A DNA stretch of 64,000 nucleotides from Nitrospirota bacterium. Its GTDB lineage: Bacteria > Nitrospirota > 9FT-COMBO-42-15 > HDB-SIOI813. The notes below the pieces were generated by a model that saw only the letters and a program-made list of their open reading frames with translations, was not told the origin of the DNA and did no database searches. Position numbers and translations under genes: made by a program. This document shows, one piece after another, positions 28,866 to 36,500 of the stretch. Location of the stretch: contig JADZCV010000008.1 of NCBI GenBank assembly GCA_020851375.1, positions 27,442-91,441 of the forward strand. Direction: 5' to 3'. Numbering within the stretch: position 1 is the first letter of the stretch; every line of letters begins with the position of its first letter.

Positions 28866-29936
28866 ATGGATTCAAATTTAAAAGGCATATTAATACCGTC
28901 AGCGACAACTATCCTGTCAATCGCTGTTCTGCTTGTCCTCAGGAATATAGCATTCGGAATCCTCAACAAATGGGCACGAATGACAGAAACAGACATTGAC
29001 GACATCATCATCAGGTCTTTTAAGACCCCCTCCATCTACTGGATCATAGCAATAGGGCTGTATATCGGAGTCGCCATATCAGGGCTTCCTGAGAAATATA
29101 TCTTTTATCTGAGCAAGACCATCCATGTCATTGTGATCCTTTCAGTTACGGTTGCTACAGCCAATCTGTCGGGTAAAATATTTACCACTTACATACAGAA
29201 GTCGAAACTGCCGATCCCCACAACAGGTCTTGCCAACGTTATATTAAAGGGGGTCATCCTGATTCTGGGTCTCCTGATTGCTTTAAGCGTCATCGGAATT
29301 TCTATCACCCCCTTTCTTACAGCCCTCGGAGTAGGCGGCCTTGCCGTTGCCCTTGCCCTTCAGGATACGCTGTCCAACCTCTTTGCAGGGGTACATATCC
29401 TTGTGGAAAAATCGGTCAGTGTCGGAGACTTCATCAAACTTGAGACCGGACAGGAAGGGTGCGTTGATGATATCACATGGAGGACTACCCGAATCAGGAT
29501 GCCCAACAATAACATGGTTATCATACCTAACAGTAAACTCTCTCAAAGTATTGTGACAAATTACAATCTTCCTGAAAAGAGTATGTCACTCGCAATCCCC
29601 ATCGGGGTCAGCTATTCTTCGGAACCTGAAAAGGTCGAGCAGATTCTGATCGAAGAGGCAACAAAGGCCGTTGGTCATATCCCCGGGCTGCTCGGAAATC
29701 CTGGGCCTGCTGTACGGTTTATCCCTGGTTTTGGAGAGAGCTCCCTTAATTTCACCCTCGTATGTCAGGTGAAGGAGTTTACGGACCAGTTTCCTGTTCA
29801 GCACGAACTGAGAAAGATTATACTTAAGAGGTTCAGGGAAGAAGGGATAGAGATACCTTTTCCGCACAGGACAGTCTATCTCCGGGAGGAAGATGAGTGG
29901 AAAAAACAGGAATCTTCGGGTTCCGGTAATTCGTAA
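28866..29936 (+). CDS. MscS-family mechanosensitive channel
   Basis: This protein of about 356 residues has four or five membrane segments. The pore-lining helix is ALGVGGLAVALALQDTLSNLFAG, followed by the MscS beta domain (VGDFIKLETGQEGCVDDITWRTTRIR, NNNMVIIPNSKL) and the alpha/beta vestibule with IPFPHRTVYL near the end. It would release solutes on hypo-osmotic shock, complementing the solute synthesis genes upstream. The ATG at 28866 is used; an in-frame TTG at 28836 would add ten residues. Neither has a strong ribosome site. Confidence 0.88.
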   Translation: MDSNLKGILIPSATTILSIAVLLVLRNIAFGILNKWARMTETDIDDIIIRSFKTPSIYWIIAIGLYIGVAISGLPEKYIFYLSKTIHVIVILSVTVATANLSGKIFTTYIQKSKLPIPTTGLANVILKGVILILGLLIALSVIGISITPFLTALGVGGLAVALALQDTLSNLFAGVHILVEKSVSVGDFIKLETGQEGCVDDITWRTTRIRMPNNNMVIIPNSKLSQSIVTNYNLPEKSMSLAIPIGVSYSSEPEKVEQILIEEATKAVGHIPGLLGNPGPAVRFIPGFGESSLNFTLVCQVKEFTDQFPVQHELRKIILKRFREEGIEIPFPHRTVYLREEDEWKKQESSGSGNS

Positions 29937-29956
29937 ATAACAAGAACGTCCTCATT

Positions 29957-29988
29957 CTTGCCCACCCTCATTTTTGGGGGTGGGCAAG
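29957..29988 (+). terminator. Hairpin after mscS, possible terminator
   Basis: Arms CTTGCCCACCC (29957-29967) and GGGTGGGCAAG (29978-29988) make a perfect 11-bp stem. A T-rich stretch lies in the loop but there is no T-run after the stem, so termination is plausible but not proven. Confidence 0.5.
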
Positions 29989-30038
29989 GCAATTCGCCCC
30001 CCTGACGCCTGAGATTTTGGAGAAATGAAAGTTTCCTG

Positions 30039-30067
30039 TTGACAGCAAAATCTCATCCTGCTACCGT
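30039..30067 (+). promoter_or_regulatory. Possible promoter of the nfeD-stomatin pair
   Basis: A perfect TTGACA is followed after 17 bases by TACCGT, a weak -10. It lies about 50 bases before the NfeD start, in a gap after a hairpin, where a new transcript is expected. Confidence 0.4.
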
Positions 30068-30115
30068 AACCTCATAAAAGCAAGTTCCTGGTGTGCAACG
30101 AGGTAAAAATAAATA

Positions 30116-30550
30116 ATGGAATGGTGGATCTGGATTCTGCTCGGTCTTGCACTATTATTGGGGGAGCTGCTTACACCAGGCGGTTTCTATATTATTTTTT
30201 TCGGCATCGGTGCCATAGTGGTGGGTACACTTGCCGGTTTTGGTGTAGCGGGTCCTGCCTGGTTTCAGGTTATTCTATTCTGTGTAGCCTCGGTTGTCAC
30301 CCTCGGGTTGTTTCGCGGACGGCTTCTCCAACTGACTTACGTAGAAAGCCGGGACGACATCGACAGCCTGGTTGGCGAAACAGCGGTCATGATGGAGGAA
30401 GTCCCGGTTAACAACGTTGGCAAAGCCGAGATGCGCGGGACATCCTGGAGTGCGCGTAACATTGGAGAGCGAACCTTGTCGCTCGGAGAGCGCTGTAAAG
30501 TGGAACGCGTTGAAGGCCTCACAATCTTCGTCCGCGCCGAACAAAAGTGA
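30116..30550 (+). CDS. NfeD-like membrane protein
   Basis: This 144-residue short NfeD protein has membrane segments at about residues 5-22, 28-48 and 52-68 and a C-terminal OB-fold (about 80-143: DDIDSLVGETAVM, GKAEMRGTSWSAR, LGERCKVERVEGLTIFVR). Short NfeD proteins partner with SPFH/stomatin proteins in membrane microdomain organisation, and a stomatin gene follows 13 bases downstream. Codons such as CGC, GCG and GAG are more frequent than in neighbouring genes, hinting at acquisition of the pair. Confidence 0.85.
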   Translation: MEWWIWILLGLALLLGELLTPGGFYIIFFGIGAIVVGTLAGFGVAGPAWFQVILFCVASVVTLGLFRGRLLQLTYVESRDDIDSLVGETAVMMEEVPVNNVGKAEMRGTSWSARNIGERTLSLGERCKVERVEGLTIFVRAEQK

Positions 30551-30563
30551 AACGGAGGAAACC

Positions 30564-31508
30564 ATGGGCGTATTAAGTGTCGTCATCATATTGGCAGTTG
30601 TAATTATGGTTATCGTCGCCAAGACGGCCGTAGTAGTTCCGCAACAGAGTGCATACGTAGTTGAACGACTGGGAAAATACAGCGGCACGCTCAGCGCCGG
30701 GTTTCATATTCTCATCCCCTTCCTCGACGTGGTTCGCTACAGACATTCTTTGAAAGAGCAGGCCATAGATATACCGCCCCAGGTTTGTATAACAAGGGAT
30801 AATGTGCAGGTTTCCGTTGATGGTGTGCTTTACCTGAAGACTCTTAACCCCGAGCGTGCTTCCTATGGTATCGGCGACTATATCTTCGGTATCACCCAGC
30901 TCGCCCAAACGACACTGCGCAGCGAGCTCGGTAAGATTGAGTTGGACCGCACCTTTGAAGAACGGACCAACATCAACACCCAGGTTGTCAGTGAACTGGA
31001 CAAAGCCTCCGAGCCGTGGGGCATCAAAGTCATGCGCTATGAGATAAAGAATATTACGCCGCCTCAGGATATCCTTGCGGCAATGGAGAAACAGATGCGC
31101 GCAGAGCGGGAAAAACGGGCGCTCATTTTGACCTCCGAGGGACAAAGAGATGCCGCCATCAACAGTGCTGAGGGCGAGAAACAACAGGCGATCAAGGCCT
31201 CCGAGGGGAAGAAACAGCAGCAAATCAACGAAGCCGAAGGTCAGGCGGCAGCCATTCTCGCCATCGCTGATGCCACAGCTAACGGGATACGCAAGGTCGC
31301 CGAAGCGATTCAGCATCCAGGTGGGTTTGAGGCGGTGCAACTACGTGTCGCCGATAATTATCTGACTCAGTTCGGTAAACTTGCACAGGAAGGAAATACC
31401 ATGATCTTGCCGGCTACCCTGAGTGATGTGGGCTCAATGGTCTCACTCGCAATGAACGTTATTCGACGCCAGGGCACGGGCAGCGCTGACGGGACAGGCA
31501 AATCGTAA
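30564..31508 (+). CDS. Stomatin/SPFH (QmcA-like) membrane protein
   Basis: This 314-residue protein has one N-terminal membrane segment and an SPFH domain (about 25-190: VVPQQSAYVVERLGKYSGTLSAGFHILIPF in the family position, ITRDNVQVSVDGVLYLK). A long Ala/Glu/Gln-rich coiled coil follows (about 190-265, EGEKQQAIKASEGKKQQQINEAEG). It probably oligomerises at the inner membrane with the upstream NfeD protein. ACGGAGGAAACC precedes the ATG at 30564; longer in-frame starts would overlap nfeD without support. Composition is GC-rich relative to its surroundings. Confidence 0.9.
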   Translation: MGVLSVVIILAVVIMVIVAKTAVVVPQQSAYVVERLGKYSGTLSAGFHILIPFLDVVRYRHSLKEQAIDIPPQVCITRDNVQVSVDGVLYLKTLNPERASYGIGDYIFGITQLAQTTLRSELGKIELDRTFEERTNINTQVVSELDKASEPWGIKVMRYEIKNITPPQDILAAMEKQMRAEREKRALILTSEGQRDAAINSAEGEKQQAIKASEGKKQQQINEAEGQAAAILAIADATANGIRKVAEAIQHPGGFEAVQLRVADNYLTQFGKLAQEGNTMILPATLSDVGSMVSLAMNVIRRQGTGSADGTGKS

Positions 31509-31667
31509 GGTCCGGGATCGCTCCTCTATGTGGATGAACCCACTTATTACTTTTTGCAGCTTACTGTGAAGAAGCAGTCAAATCCTCGGAAGAAATCAGA
31601 CCCATAGAACTGGACATCCTGTCTTTACAATCAGAGATCGGGGCCCGTGAGCTTGAACTGTCACCGG

Positions 31668-31769
31668 CCATTTATCGGCGGGACGATCGTATCCACTGTC
31701 TTCACGCTGTTCGTGGTTCCATGCGTTTATATCCTGCTGAGCCGTTTTGAAATGAATAAAAGGGCATGA
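31668..31769 (+). pseudogene. C-terminal remnant of an RND efflux pump inner-membrane protein
   Basis: One frame reads FIGGTIVSTVFTLFVVPCVY followed by ILLSRFEMNKRA and a stop. This matches the last membrane helix of AcrB/CusA-type RND permeases (GG..STxLTLxVVPxxY). No upstream RND sequence is present. The preceding bases (31509-31667) read as broken frames without a recognisable product, so the roughly 300-base stretch before the DUF454 gene is decayed DNA. Confidence 0.7.
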
Positions 31770-31809
31770 ACTGGCGAAGTGCCGGTAAATTGGATATAGT
31801 TGTATATAT

Positions 31810-32175
31810 ATGTATAAACTATTGCTCATTACATTGGGGCTTTTATGCGTTGGTCTGGCTGTTCTCGGCATATTCCTTCCGGTGTTGCCTACAACCCCTT
31901 TCCTGCTGCTGGCCCTTGCCTGTTTTGCAAAATCTTCAATAAAACTTCATCACTGGCTTTTGACAAATAAGACATTCGGCCCGCTTATCAAACAGTGGCA
32001 TGAGACAAGGAGTATGCCCAGGAAGGCAAAGGTCTATGCGATCTTCTCTATTTTTATAGTAGGAGGTACATCGCTTATTTCTGTGGATACGTTTATCCTG
32101 AAACTGCTCTTAATTGCGGCACTCGTATTACCTGTTGTTATTATACTGAAAATCAAGACCACGGAGTCCTTGTAA
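31810..32175 (+). CDS. DUF454 (YbaN) inner-membrane protein
   Basis: This 121-residue protein has three or four membrane helices and the YbaN/DUF454 signature: LGIFLPVLPTTPFLLLALACFAKSS, then a soluble turn with W.L..N..FGP.I..W and KAKVYAIFSI. The function is unknown. It appears intact among remnants. There is no clear ribosome site before the ATG at 31810. Confidence 0.82.
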   Translation: MYKLLLITLGLLCVGLAVLGIFLPVLPTTPFLLLALACFAKSSIKLHHWLLTNKTFGPLIKQWHETRSMPRKAKVYAIFSIFIVGGTSLISVDTFILKLLLIAALVLPVVIILKIKTTESL

Positions 32176-32202
32176 GCCTTCTATCGAAGTTAAACTCTGA
32201 AA

Positions 32203-32330
32203 TCAGTGCGTTGAGATTATCCGCTCCACATCAGCCCGTTCAAGCATCTCTTCCTTCATCAGAGCCTCTGCAAGGAGTTGAGTGACACCCATCGCCATAC
32301 CGCGCAGGATGATACTGACCTTGTATATGC
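32203..32330 (-). pseudogene. ftsH: Collapsed ftsH remnant
   Basis: The minus strand reads RIYKVSIILRGMAMGVTQ, close to the M41 peptidase segment HKVTIIPRGMALGVTQ of FtsH. It runs directly into LLAEALMKEEMLERADVERII, like the FtsH C-terminal helix region, and then a stop. About 120 residues that normally separate these segments are missing, as are the AAA and membrane parts. This and the antiporter remnant account for most of the gap 32176-32562. Nothing else is recognisable at 32331-32562. Confidence 0.65.
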
Positions 32331-32562
32331 GAGCTCGTCCTTGTTTGACAGCGAAAATTAATCATGTTATCTTATCACTGCAAAAAACCGCCGGCTCGAG
32401 CTGTAACATCGCCATCCTCCTCTTCACACATCCGGCGAGAGAGCGGTTTACGATTGTTTTTTAGAGACGTCTCCTTCCCTGGTATGGCCCTATCACATGC
32501 CGTCTTATTGGATACCAGGAGGATACGCCTTTTTTGTTTTTCACAGCAATCAGGACTCTACC

Positions 32563-33036
32563 ATGATAGCCGGCATTTCAATTGAAAACGCACTCTTAAT
32601 AGCTTCAGTACTGATATTTATTTCTCTCGTTGCAGGGAAAACCTCATACAAATTAGGTTTACCTATATTAATCTTCTTCCTGGCAATAGGGATGCTGGCA
32701 GGTTCAGAAGGTATAGGCGGCATATACTTTGACAATCCTAAAGTGGCACAGGCTATCGGAGTCATCGCATTGAATGTTATCCTTTTCTCAGGAGGGTTTG
32801 ACACGGACTGGAAGGCGATCAAACCCATTCTCTGGCAGGGATTAAGTCTGTCGACTATAGGTGTACTCCTGACAGGTATTTCTGTCGGACTCCTTGTCTG
32901 GGCAATATCAGACTTTACTATTTATGAGGGCTTATTACTGGGTTCGATTGTTTCTTCAACAGATTCAGCGGCAGTATTAGAGAGATCTGCACTATATCTT
33001 GAAGAAGCAAAAATGATGCAAAAGTTAGGCAGATGA
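32563..33036 (+). pseudogene. Truncated NhaP/CvrA-type cation/H+ antiporter
   Basis: From the ATG at 32563 about 157 residues follow the N-terminal third of NhaP2/CvrA-type CPA1 antiporters: ENALLIASVLIFISL, GLPILIFFLAIGMLAGSEG, SGGFDTDWKAIKPIL, and GLLLGSIVSSTDSAAV with the conserved Asp. Homology then stops and an unrelated tail (LERSALYLEEAKMMQKLGR) ends the frame. Full proteins are about 400-570 residues, so the rest has been lost. The frame can be extended upstream to 32497, but that adds non-homologous sequence. Confidence 0.78.
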
Positions 33037-33102
33037 TGCAAAAATGATGCAATAAATAGTCCAAGACCGTTTCAAAGAGTTGCGGGATGGAGAGGTTACT
33101 AT

Positions 33103-33159
33103 AGTATGCAGGCTATGGGGTAAAGAAAACGAACTTACCTGTTTTTGCCTTGAGAGCAT
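33103..33159 (+). repeat. Direct repeat copy 1 (duplicate of the xseA 3' end)
   Basis: This 57-base segment matches 36617-36673 at 50 of 57 positions without gaps. On the minus strand it encodes ALKAKTG and a stop, nearly the same as the KAFKAKTG tail of XseA. The two copies bracket a block of about 3.46 kb. Confidence 0.85.
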
Positions 33160-33178
33160 GATATAGGAAGTAAGGAAA

Positions 33179-33429
33179 ATGAAAGCTGTAATGAGCACAG
33201 AGTACAAAACGTCTTTTAAAGGGGTTAAAGAGCGCATATATATATATAAAGCCCAGTATGATGCTCTTAAGGCTGTAAATAAGGAACTTATAAATCTCTA
33301 CCGGGGGGAGGCCCCAACGCTGACACCTCCGCCCTTGAGCGGCAGATTGATGAAATGGTCTATAAACTCTACGGCCTGACGCCGGAGGAGATTGCGATTG
33401 TGGAGGGACGGGATAACTATGCAAATTAA
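33179..33429 (+). pseudogene. Fused remnants: DUF1016 nuclease N-terminus and restriction-enzyme C-terminus
   Basis: The first frame (33179-33310) reads ERIYIYKAQYDALKAVNKEL then INLYRG, like the N-terminal helix bundle of DUF1016/YhcG nucleases (AQ..A..AVN.ELI.LYW). After a frame change, 33325-33429 reads ALERQIDEMVYKLYGLTPEE then IAIVEG and a stop, the standard C-terminus of type II/IIG restriction-modification proteins. Two unrelated defence genes have been deleted down to one composite scrap. Confidence 0.7.
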
Positions 33430-33650
33430 ATATTCAAAGCACATTGAGGCAAGGATTTTAATGAGAAAAATTGAACATAATCTGCCTCAGAAAAAATTAC
33501 GAACAGGCAGAGGAACGATTCATGGATAAAGAGACAGGGCATACAGTTGCAGTGATGAAGGGAGTATTATATGGAGAAGAAAGGGATATAATGGTAGCAT
33601 ACAGGCTTGACGATGCAGATGTTAAGCTGTTAACTATATACAACCTCTAA
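33419..33650 (+). pseudogene. DUF4258-like gene with a +1 frameshift in an A-run
   Basis: ATG at 33419 opens MQIKYSKHIEARILMRKIEH then NLPQK. The frame fails at the A6 run near 33486; removing one A restores YEQAEERFMDKETGH and AYRLDDADVKLLTIYNL to a TAA at 33648. The reconstructed product of about 76 residues resembles small proteins encoded just before DUF2283 genes, such as the one that follows at 33703. A recent mutation, a sequencing error or phase-variable slippage could each explain it. Confidence 0.6.
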
Positions 33651-33702
33651 AGGAAGGGCAGAAGGAAAACAGGATTTAGTCAGGAAGATGGAGGAAAATC
33701 TA

Positions 33703-33912
33703 ATGAATGATTTTAATGTTTTTTACGACGAAGAAGAGGACATTCTCTACCTTGCAAAAGAGGGAGAAGAAGCTGAGGTTGTGGAAGTATCTCCTGGAGT
33801 AAACATGGAACTTGACGGTCACGGCAAGCTTATAGGCGTTGAATTGTTTAAAGCATCACGCATGTTTAAGGGTGTTCTTAAATCAATGGAGAAGAAGCTT
33901 CATCTTGTATAG
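33703..33912 (+). CDS. DUF2283 protein
   Basis: About 69 residues: NDFNVFYDEEEDILYLAKEG, then EVSPGVNMELDGHGKLIGVELFKAS, the DUF2283 pattern of short beta strands around a Y-D/E...D-L-Y start and an IGVE motif. GGAGG at 33690-33694 is spaced eight bases from the ATG at 33703; the in-frame ATG at 33688 overlaps that ribosome site and is less likely. It probably forms a two-gene module with the frameshifted gene upstream. Function unknown; a toxin-antitoxin-like role is often proposed. Confidence 0.72.
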   Translation: MNDFNVFYDEEEDILYLAKEGEEAEVVEVSPGVNMELDGHGKLIGVELFKASRMFKGVLKSMEKKLHLV

Positions 33913-33994
33913 TTGCCTCTGCCTAAACAACAAATCATGTTGCGAAAGGCATTGCAGTTGACTATGCTGACGGCAAAAAAGCAAATTCCATAAA

Positions 33995-34204
33995 CTACGC
34001 TTTCAAAACCTCATACTTAACAGGTAGAAGCCTGTCCAGGGTTACATGCCTGGAAGCATCAAGAATCTCTATTCCTACAATTCTATCATCCGCACCTATA
34101 TCGAGTACAATATCTTCAGAGACTCGCCTGTTAATAACGTCCTGTTTTTTTTCATCCAGCCTGATATAAAGAAGATCAGTTTTATCATCATAACTAACTT
34201 TCAT
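33995..34204 (-). CDS. DUF2283 protein, second copy
   Basis: This 69-residue protein reads KVSYDDKTDLLYIRLDEKKQ, then DIVLDIGADDRIVGIEILDAS, a clear DUF2283 domain. It directly follows the DUF4258 gene on the minus strand with no gap (stop and ATG abut), so the two are coupled. The divergence from the plus-strand copy is large, so this is not a recent duplication. Confidence 0.8.
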   Translation of the reverse strand: MKVSYDDKTDLLYIRLDEKKQDVINRRVSEDIVLDIGADDRIVGIEILDASRHVTLDRLLPVKYEVLKA

Positions 34205-34468
34205 TTAACCCTCCCACTTTCCGTAAAATACATATACTGTAACAGTTATTATTGTATTTCCTTCAATAGTATAAAATACTTCAACCCTTTTCTGTTCATA
34301 ATATGTGTCAAGACGATTTTTTTGAAAGCCATATACCTTAGCCTTTCCTATTCGTCCATATTTAGCAGGAATAGTTATTCCTGTATTAATTACTTCGATG
34401 ATTTCATTTTCATTGGTTCCACGTTCTTCAGCGCGATGTAACGTGTGAGGGTCTATTTGTATTTCCAT
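34205..34468 (-). CDS. DUF4258 protein (putative toxin partner)
   Basis: About 87 residues from the ATG at 34468: EIQIDPHTLHRAEERGTNEN, then EIIEVINTGITIPAKYGR, YYEQKRVEVFYTIEGNTIITVTVYVF. The H..R..ERG start and the central V.Y beta hairpin are typical of DUF4258, an RelE/BrnT-like small fold. The longer frame upstream to 34528 adds unsupported residues. With DUF2283 it forms a putative toxin-antitoxin pair. Confidence 0.75.
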   Translation of the reverse strand: MEIQIDPHTLHRAEERGTNENEIIEVINTGITIPAKYGRIGKAKVYGFQKNRLDTYYEQKRVEVFYTIEGNTIITVTVYVFYGKWEG

Positions 34469-34568
34469 GACATTGTATTTTATTTTCGACCTGGAGATTA
34501 AATAAAAACTCCTTACAATATATAACACACATGATATAATTCTTCAAATACGACTTGGTGACATAGTT

Positions 34569-34784
34569 GTGCTTGCGTGCCAGACATGCAATGCATCGAG
34601 AGGCGATAAGGGCGTCTTTGAATGGCTCGGGTTGAAGGAAAAAGATAAGTTGCATCGCCTTGTGGCCGGCAAATACCTGAAACAATTATTTATTCTCCAT
34701 GAGATGGCAGGGACTCTTAATGTGGACAAATCACAGCTTCCTGATTTGTGCAATAGATGTAAACTGACTGAAGTATGCAAGTGA
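34569..34784 (+). pseudogene. HNH endonuclease C-terminal fragment
   Basis: The 71-codon frame begins VLACQTCNASRGDKGVFEWL, the second half of an HNH motif (normally preceded by a DHI/P-S-GG-W-N segment). It ends LPDLCNRCKLTEVCK with four more cysteines or ligands. The first His-containing half is missing and no ribosome site is seen, so I read it as a remnant. It could still be a short expressed zinc protein. Confidence 0.55.
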
Positions 34785-34854
34785 TAGAGTTAAGATAACA
34801 GTTGACCATTTACCTAAAGTGTTATATTATGTAAGCCATAGGTAGGCTGAGGAA

Positions 34855-35664
34855 ATGACAAATGGCATGCAAAATGTAACAAGAAGCCCTTTGGGAAGAA
34901 AGGAAGCTCATTTTATTGCCAAAATAGGGATTCTCCCTGCTTTCAGCATTGCGGACGCTCGCCGCGTCCTTGGCCACAAGAAAAGTGATCCTACCAGACA
35001 ATTTCTGGAACGCCTTCAAACTAAAGGGTGGATAAAGCGCATCAAACGAGGAAGATTCGCCGTCATTCCGCTTTCGTCAGGAGAAGACAGAACCCCTCAA
35101 CTGCATGAATTCATTATTGCCATGGAGCTTGTATCGCCGGCTGCGATTGCATACTGGTCTGCTCTGAATTATCACGGCATGACAGAGCAGCTTCCCCGAA
35201 CTGTGTTTGTGGCAACCAACCATCCTGTACGGCGGCCTCCGGGCGAGGTATTAGGTGTTATCTACAAAATTATTTCGCTGCGGCCCGAGAGGTTTTTTGG
35301 TACTCAAAAAGATTGGATAGGCGAGATGCCATTTTTTGTAACAGACAGAGAGAAGACGATCATTGACGGACTTGATCTTCCACAGTATGTCGGGGGAGTA
35401 GGGGAAATAGCCAAAGCACTGTTGACTTCCTGGAAACAGCTCGATGAATCCAGACTTAGGAAATATGCAGCCAGGATTGGAAACAGCGCAGTTGCCAAGC
35501 GTCTCGGGTTTTTAATGGAAACACTGGGGTTGGGCGATGTTGAAATGCTCCGGAAACTCGTTACGCTTTCGCCAGGATTTTCGCTACTCGATCCTGCACT
35601 GCCGCGGCGCGGAAAATACAACCGCCGGTGGGGGCTTCTGATTAATGCGGTGATTAAGGCATGA
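34855..35664 (+). CDS. AbiEi-family antitoxin
   Basis: This 269-residue protein has an N-terminal winged helix-turn-helix (about 15-70: FSIADARRVLGHKKSDPTRQ, LQTKGWIKRIKRGRFAVIPL). A C-terminal AbiEi domain follows (SPAAIAYWSALNYHGMTEQLP, FFVTDREKTIIDGLDLPQYVGG). AbiEi proteins repress the operon and counter the AbiEii nucleotidyltransferase in a type IV toxin-antitoxin/abortive-infection system. Its stop overlaps the toxin ATG. GAGGAA precedes the ATG at 34855. Confidence 0.87.
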   Translation: MTNGMQNVTRSPLGRKEAHFIAKIGILPAFSIADARRVLGHKKSDPTRQFLERLQTKGWIKRIKRGRFAVIPLSSGEDRTPQLHEFIIAMELVSPAAIAYWSALNYHGMTEQLPRTVFVATNHPVRRPPGEVLGVIYKIISLRPERFFGTQKDWIGEMPFFVTDREKTIIDGLDLPQYVGGVGEIAKALLTSWKQLDESRLRKYAARIGNSAVAKRLGFLMETLGLGDVEMLRKLVTLSPGFSLLDPALPRRGKYNRRWGLLINAVIKA

Positions 35665-36500
35665 TTACAACTGCAGAACTACATAGGGTAGCTGAAAAAG
35701 AGGGACTCAGATTCGACCAGACTGAAAAGGATTACATTATCCTTTGGGTTCTATGGGGACTGACACATTCAGGGCTGGTTAGGCATGGATGGGTATTCAA
35801 GGGGGGGACATGTCTTAGACACTGCTATTACAGGGGGTACAGGTTTTCCGAGGACATTGATTTTAGCTGCAGTCCTGGTGGCGATAATCTTGATGCATCC
35901 CTGCAATTACTTAAAAAGGCGGATGACAAGGTACAGAGTGATTCAGGGATCAGGATGACCGTGAAAGAGCCAATATCTGTTCCCGGTGATTTTCAAATGG
36001 AGATTCCCATTGAGTACAGCAGGGGTAGCTTGCGCAGGCAAGGGTTGCCACAGGTCAGGATACACCTGACATTCGATGAGCCAATCCTTGAAACACCAAT
36101 TGTCTGCACAATCAAAGCCAAGTCCAGGTATTCCGACCTTACCGCGTTCAAAATACAATCATACACAAAAACAGAAATCGTTTCGGAGAAGCTGCGTTCC
36201 CTTCTCCAGCAGCAGAATAAATGGCCTCGGCCCAGGGATTTATATGACCTCTGGTATATGTTGTGTTACTCTGGCGAACACTTCTCATGGGCTGAGTTAT
36301 TTCCGATGTTTCAGGAAAAATGCCGGACCAGGGATATCACACCTGATCTTTCCGGGGTGACATCTGACAGTCTCAGGGAATTGAACATAAATGTTTGGCG
36401 AGACCGCCTGGGGCCGATGCTTAAGGAGTTACCGGATTTTGAACTTATATGGAAGGAATGGACAGAAACATTTCGTAGAATTACAGGAGAAAATATATGA
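35661..36500 (+). CDS. AbiEii-family nucleotidyltransferase toxin
   Basis: This 279-residue DUF1814/AbiEii protein has FKGGTCLRHCYYRGYRFSED then IDFSC. This gives the GG motif and the ED-x-D metal-binding acidic pair of MNT-fold transferases. Later EIVSEKLRSLLQQ and RPRDLYDLWYM supply the conserved Lys and Asp. Related toxins modify tRNA 3' ends to block growth. The ATG overlaps the antitoxin stop by four bases, and all recognised motifs are intact. Confidence 0.88.
   Translation: MITTAELHRVAEKEGLRFDQTEKDYIILWVLWGLTHSGLVRHGWVFKGGTCLRHCYYRGYRFSEDIDFSCSPGGDNLDASLQLLKKADDKVQSDSGIRMTVKEPISVPGDFQMEIPIEYSRGSLRRQGLPQVRIHLTFDEPILETPIVCTIKAKSRYSDLTAFKIQSYTKTEIVSEKLRSLLQQQNKWPRPRDLYDLWYMLCYSGEHFSWAELFPMFQEKCRTRDITPDLSGVTSDSLRELNINVWRDRLGPMLKELPDFELIWKEWTETFRRITGENI

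Noticed and set aside
33113..33424. Minus-strand open frame ending in an XseA-like tail
   Set aside because: Only the short repeat segment resembles XseA; the rest is antisense to the DUF1016/restriction remnants.
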